64,000 nt of DNA from Rachycentron canadum (taxonomy: Eukaryota; Chordata; Actinopteri; Carangiformes; Rachycentridae). The position numbers and the translations under genes are program-made. Numbering within the stretch: the first letter of the stretch is position 1; every line of letters begins with the position of its first letter. A model generated the notes under the pieces. The model worked only from the letters and a program-made list of their open reading frames with translations. It was not told where the DNA came from and did no database searches. Location of the stretch: the NCBI GenBank assembly GCA_038496675.1, contig CM076650.1:22480470-22544469 (forward strand), read 5' to 3'. Below, piece after piece: positions 61,801-64,000 of this stretch.

Positions 61801-62571
61801 TGCTGCAGCTGAGGAGACATCACACCACAGTTGATACATAGTCTCACATACATAAAGTGTCTGCTGGGGAAACTGGCACAACAAATGATTTGCAGACTAA
61901 CCTGTTCATGCAAGTCCATGACCATGGCTCCTTGCTGTTGTTGGGCTGCATGATGCTGTTGCTGATGATGGAGGTGATGGTGGTGGTGAGCAGCTGGATG
62001 CAGTAGCCGTGGTGACAAGGTAGGAGGGTGGAAAGCTCGGGGCTCCTCTGCACCTGCCCCACCACCACCAGCTGTGGGGGGCTGACCGTAGGTGCTGGGC
62101 GTGTGTGTTGGATATGTCTGGTGTGTGGAGGGATGGGGGTTGTGGTGGTAGTTTTCATCTTGGAGCTCTGATGGCGACAGGCGAGGTGCGGGTCCTTGGG
62201 TTGAGGGGTGGTGAGGTGGAGGCAAGTGGCGGGTAGGTCTGGAGAGACGGCCGCGCTGACGCCTTGCTGGGGGGCTACAGGTGGGAAGAAGGGCAAGGTT
62301 TTATATTTGGGGCCTTTAATTATGAATCACAGTCGAAGTAAGTTGTAAAAATCCAGAAACCACCTTACCTGCGTCTGTGCCGAGCAGGAGTGAGGCATCT
62401 CTCCTGGTGGTAGTGTGTGTGGGGGTGAGGAGGCCTCCGACTTGGGGGTCCTGACTCCCAAGGGCGGATGGGGGGGGATGGGGTGGATGGTGGGGGGGCA
62501 GATGAGGTTAGTTGTTCCAAGACGGACTGACTGGACAGCCTCTGGCGCTTTGGACTGGGGCTTTCCTCACT
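58782..62571 (-). CDS. rnf38: RING-H2 E3 ubiquitin-protein ligase RNF38, 3' ten coding exons (5' end missing)
   Basis: E3 ligase that transfers ubiquitin from an E2 enzyme; human RNF38 is mainly nuclear. Exons: 62369-62571, 61902-62274, 61644-61808, 61225-61395, 60519-60707, 60312-60415, 60125-60209, 59705-59826, 59507-59606, 58782-58844; phases close to 524 visible residues. Seen: basic nuclear-localisation-like clusters (SPSPKRQRLS and PPARRQRGR), a proline/His/Gln-rich middle, the conserved block ALLNLAERLGEAKPRGLTKA, and a C-terminal RING-H2 with Cys-x2-Cys-x14-Cys-x-His-x2-His-x2-Cys-x10-Cys-x2-Cys ending CPICRADASEVQRDSE. RNF38 is favoured over RNF44 by DENYHH, EEPRAFHPP, VVCMCDFE and FHAKCVDKW. 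The first visible exon starts at SEESPSPKRQ, so the N-terminal exon(s) lie beyond the window edge or were not recognised. Confidence 0.9.
59507..59606 (-). CDS. rnf38: rnf38 exon (RING-H2, first part)
   Basis: 100 bp: CVVCMCDFETRQLLRVLP, CNHEFHAKCVDKWLK; carries six of the eight zinc ligands. Acceptor CTTACAG, donor GTGAGT. Confidence 0.95.
59705..59826 (-). CDS. rnf38: rnf38 exon (conserved pre-RING block)
   Basis: 122 bp: ALLNLAERLGEAKPRGLTKA, DIEQLPSYRFNPNNHQSEQT. Nearly invariant in the RNF38/RNF44 family. Donor GTGAGT. Confidence 0.92.
60125..60209 (-). CDS. rnf38: rnf38 exon (acidic segment)
   Basis: 85 bp: SMLPVPPNVAPTISLELDVD followed by DGEVENYE. Acceptor CACCAG, donor GTGAGA. Confidence 0.88.
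60312..60415 (-). CDS. rnf38: rnf38 exon (PHFMPRRFTGRRYRSQQ)
   Basis: 104 bp, phase 0 to 2: PYPHFMPRRFTGRRYRSQQ then PPSPYHPSFLPYF. Acceptor TCACAG, donor GTAAGT. Confidence 0.88.
60519..60707 (-). CDS. rnf38: rnf38 exon with poly-His run
   Basis: 189 bp: PLQTIENEVELLGEQLSVGG, FSYA, ten consecutive His codons, then STLPPSTPLQFL and DPLSQELFTV. Acceptor TCCCAG, donor GTGGGT. Confidence 0.86.
61225..61395 (-). CDS. rnf38: rnf38 exon (MLQACSMQHLPVPY block)
   Basis: 171 bp, 57 codons: MLQACSMQHLPVPYAFPSLL, proline/His-rich middle, GQFLPFQTQQPRS. Acceptor TTTCCAG, donor GTACGT. Confidence 0.87.
61644..61808 (-). CDS. rnf38: rnf38 exon (VPVSYTVTPV block)
   Basis: 165 bp, 55 codons: LQQGSVPVSYTVTPV, a Cys/Gln segment with QHLPPTCSSQQQVPTCSVVF, ending GQHYHP. 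Acceptor CCTCAG, donor GTGAGA. Confidence 0.85.
61902..62274 (-). CDS. rnf38: rnf38 exon with His/Gln-rich low-complexity region
   Basis: 373 bp. Begins PPARRQRGRLSRPTR, then ELQDENYHH, EEPRAFHPPTLSPRLLHPAA, a His run and Gln runs, ending AMVMDLHEQ. Acceptor CCTGTAG, donor GTTAGT. The reading frame is fixed by human-like DENYHH; the +1 frame is also open but lacks homology. Confidence 0.85.
62369..62571 (-). CDS. rnf38: rnf38 exon with first nuclear-localisation-like motif
   Basis: 203 bp, phase 0 to 2. SEESPSPKRQRLSSQSV, a proline-rich stretch, IRPWESGPPSRRPP and ERCLTPARHRR. Acceptor CTCTGCAG, donor GTAAGG. Confidence 0.85.
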
Positions 62572-63380
62572 CTGCAGAGGGAGGGGGTAGAAACCAGGGG
62601 AGGAAAGAGAGAGGTGGGAGGGAGAGGGGATGGGTATTGTGGTTAGTGACCCATAGCACTCGTATCAAATAAATCAATTTCTCCATGCTTGACATTCCCT
62701 CTGGCCTACAATCCATACTACTGCATAGACACAAGTTCCTTTGTGACTCATGGCATTTCCTGTATGATCCAGAGTGAGTGTATGCTCAAGTGCATTTGGA
62801 GGCATGTGTGTGTGAAAGACAGCATATTACACCACCAGTGCTCTGAGGCCCTGAGGGTTCAAAGTCACTTCCTCTCGTTGTGAGGAAATGCAAACGCAAG
62901 ACAAGCTCTTACAAGCCCATGTGCGAGTCATATGTACACGCCCTTAACTGGATAGCTGGGCAAATACTTAGAGTCAAATAAGCTCAGAAAAAGTGACATG
63001 GCTGCGAATTTACTCACCCAGGTTGAGACTGACTAAGGTTTTCTCTTGTTTCAGTCCTAGCAACTCATCTGTGAGTCACTTCACTTACAGTCAAGCAGTG
63101 ACTCTCACACTTGGCACTTGATGAGGCAAGAGCACACACAAACACACACTCATGTGTCAGTTCTTAGTCATTCTTCCTTACACGGACCTTTGCTGTGCTG
63201 TTAAGAACACAGAGGTTCCTTAGGAGCCACCACACGCACGCTCACACACACATTTCCCCATAGTTACCATCTCAACACTGTTTCCCTCTACTTACTTGAT
63301 CCCTGTTTCCACCTCCCCTCTTTGTGGGGGAGACACGTTCTTAAAGTGTGATAAAAATGACTCAGCGGCTGTGACTTTTA

Positions 63381-63383
63381 ACA

Positions 63384-63425
<42 letters not shown>
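63381..63425. repeat. (CA)n microsatellite
   Basis: CA run in rnf38 intron. Confidence 0.95.
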
Positions 63426-63431
<6 letters not shown>

Positions 63432-63515
63432 GCTCAGCAACCTTGAGAGCAGTGTGATAGCTAACAGGAAACAGCTGGAGAGCAGGCAGCAGAGACACAC
63501 ACATTCTCTCTCTCA

Positions 63516-63516
<1 letters not shown>

Positions 63517-63550
<34 letters not shown>
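63517..63550. repeat. (CA)n microsatellite
   Basis: Second CA run in the same intron. Confidence 0.95.
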
Positions 63551-63552
<2 letters not shown>

Positions 63553-64000
63553 ATGGAAACGCCTGCAGACATGCAAATTCACATTCACACATGGGCAGCT
63601 GCCACTGTTTGAGTTCTTCATATTGTTCTATAAAGAACAATACCTTCTGAAGCTCTTTAGAGGCAGGCTCTGCTGTTCCAACAAACCTGAACAAAATGTG
63701 TTTTGATCGTTGGGCCAAACACACTGTGCCCTAATGGGTCTATCACTCACTCGTAGAACTAGATGTGACCTGAGCTTGAGCTGCTTATGGGAAAGACAAA
63801 CAATAACAATGACTTCAATTACTCTTGACTGGAGCAAACTGCATGATAGGAGAGGGCTGGAAATAAGGAGAAGGCATTGGAAGAATAAGAGAAGTGGAGC
63901 TATGGTCATTGTATAAAACAGGCAGACATGAAATAGGGGGTGATCTTTGGTGGAGCCTTAGGGCAAAACCAGACCCTAAATGACAGAACAAATTTGGGTC

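Larger units (their letters stand above)
62572..64000 (-). other. rnf38: Upstream rnf38 intron sequence, no exon recognised
   Basis: Two CA microsatellites and unique sequence. I looked for the N-terminal RNF38 coding exon and did not find one. Confidence 0.55.

Noticed and set aside
61464..62225. One continuous 253-codon rnf38 ORF
   Set aside because: It reads through two introns; donor GTTAGT at 61901 and acceptor CCTCAG at 61809 restore the family alignment.

Overview
The window is vertebrate, almost certainly teleost fish, nuclear DNA. It has large introns with GT/AG junctions, many dinucleotide microsatellites, and dispersed repeats typical of fish genomes. The coding parts are two neuronal nicotinic acetylcholine receptor (nAChR) subunit genes and one RING-H2 ubiquitin ligase gene, all on the minus strand. 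I rebuilt every visible coding exon by hand; splice phases close in all three genes.

Layout: (1) 1-2396 is AT-rich flank with an (AT)n and a (TTATA)n tract. (2) 2397-22086 is an nAChR alpha subunit closest to alpha6 (chrna6), complete in 8 coding exons and about 589 aa. (3) 22087-35314 is intergenic. Close upstream of chrna6 it carries two near-consensus RE1/NRSE (REST) sites in inverted orientation 14 bp apart, and a CRE palindrome farther out. It also holds an L2-like LINE remnant and other dispersed repeats. (4) 35315-45573 is an nAChR non-alpha subunit of the beta2/beta4 class, complete in 7 coding exons and 504 aa; I suspect the fish gene chrnb5 but cannot prove it. (5) 45574-58781 has no gene I recognise. 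Its most striking object is a near-perfect inverted repeat, arms about 840 bp, around a single N at 52448. (6) 58782-62571 is the 3' ten coding exons of rnf38 (E3 ligase, RING-H2 at the C-terminus); its 5' end lies beyond the window or is not visible.

The beta and alpha genes lie head-to-tail on one strand in the same order as CHRNB4-CHRNA3 in tetrapods. In mammals the alpha6 locus has no such beta neighbour, so this looks like a preserved ancestral arrangement. The two products are the classes that co-assemble into heteropentameric cation channels on neurons; the paired RE1 suggests neuron-restricted expression. rnf38 is a functionally unrelated neighbour.

I see no CRISPR, operon, phage or other prokaryotic system. 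The strongest leads are the double RE1 upstream of chrna6, the long inverted repeat with older diverged outer arms, and the fish-specific exon structure of the two receptor genes.
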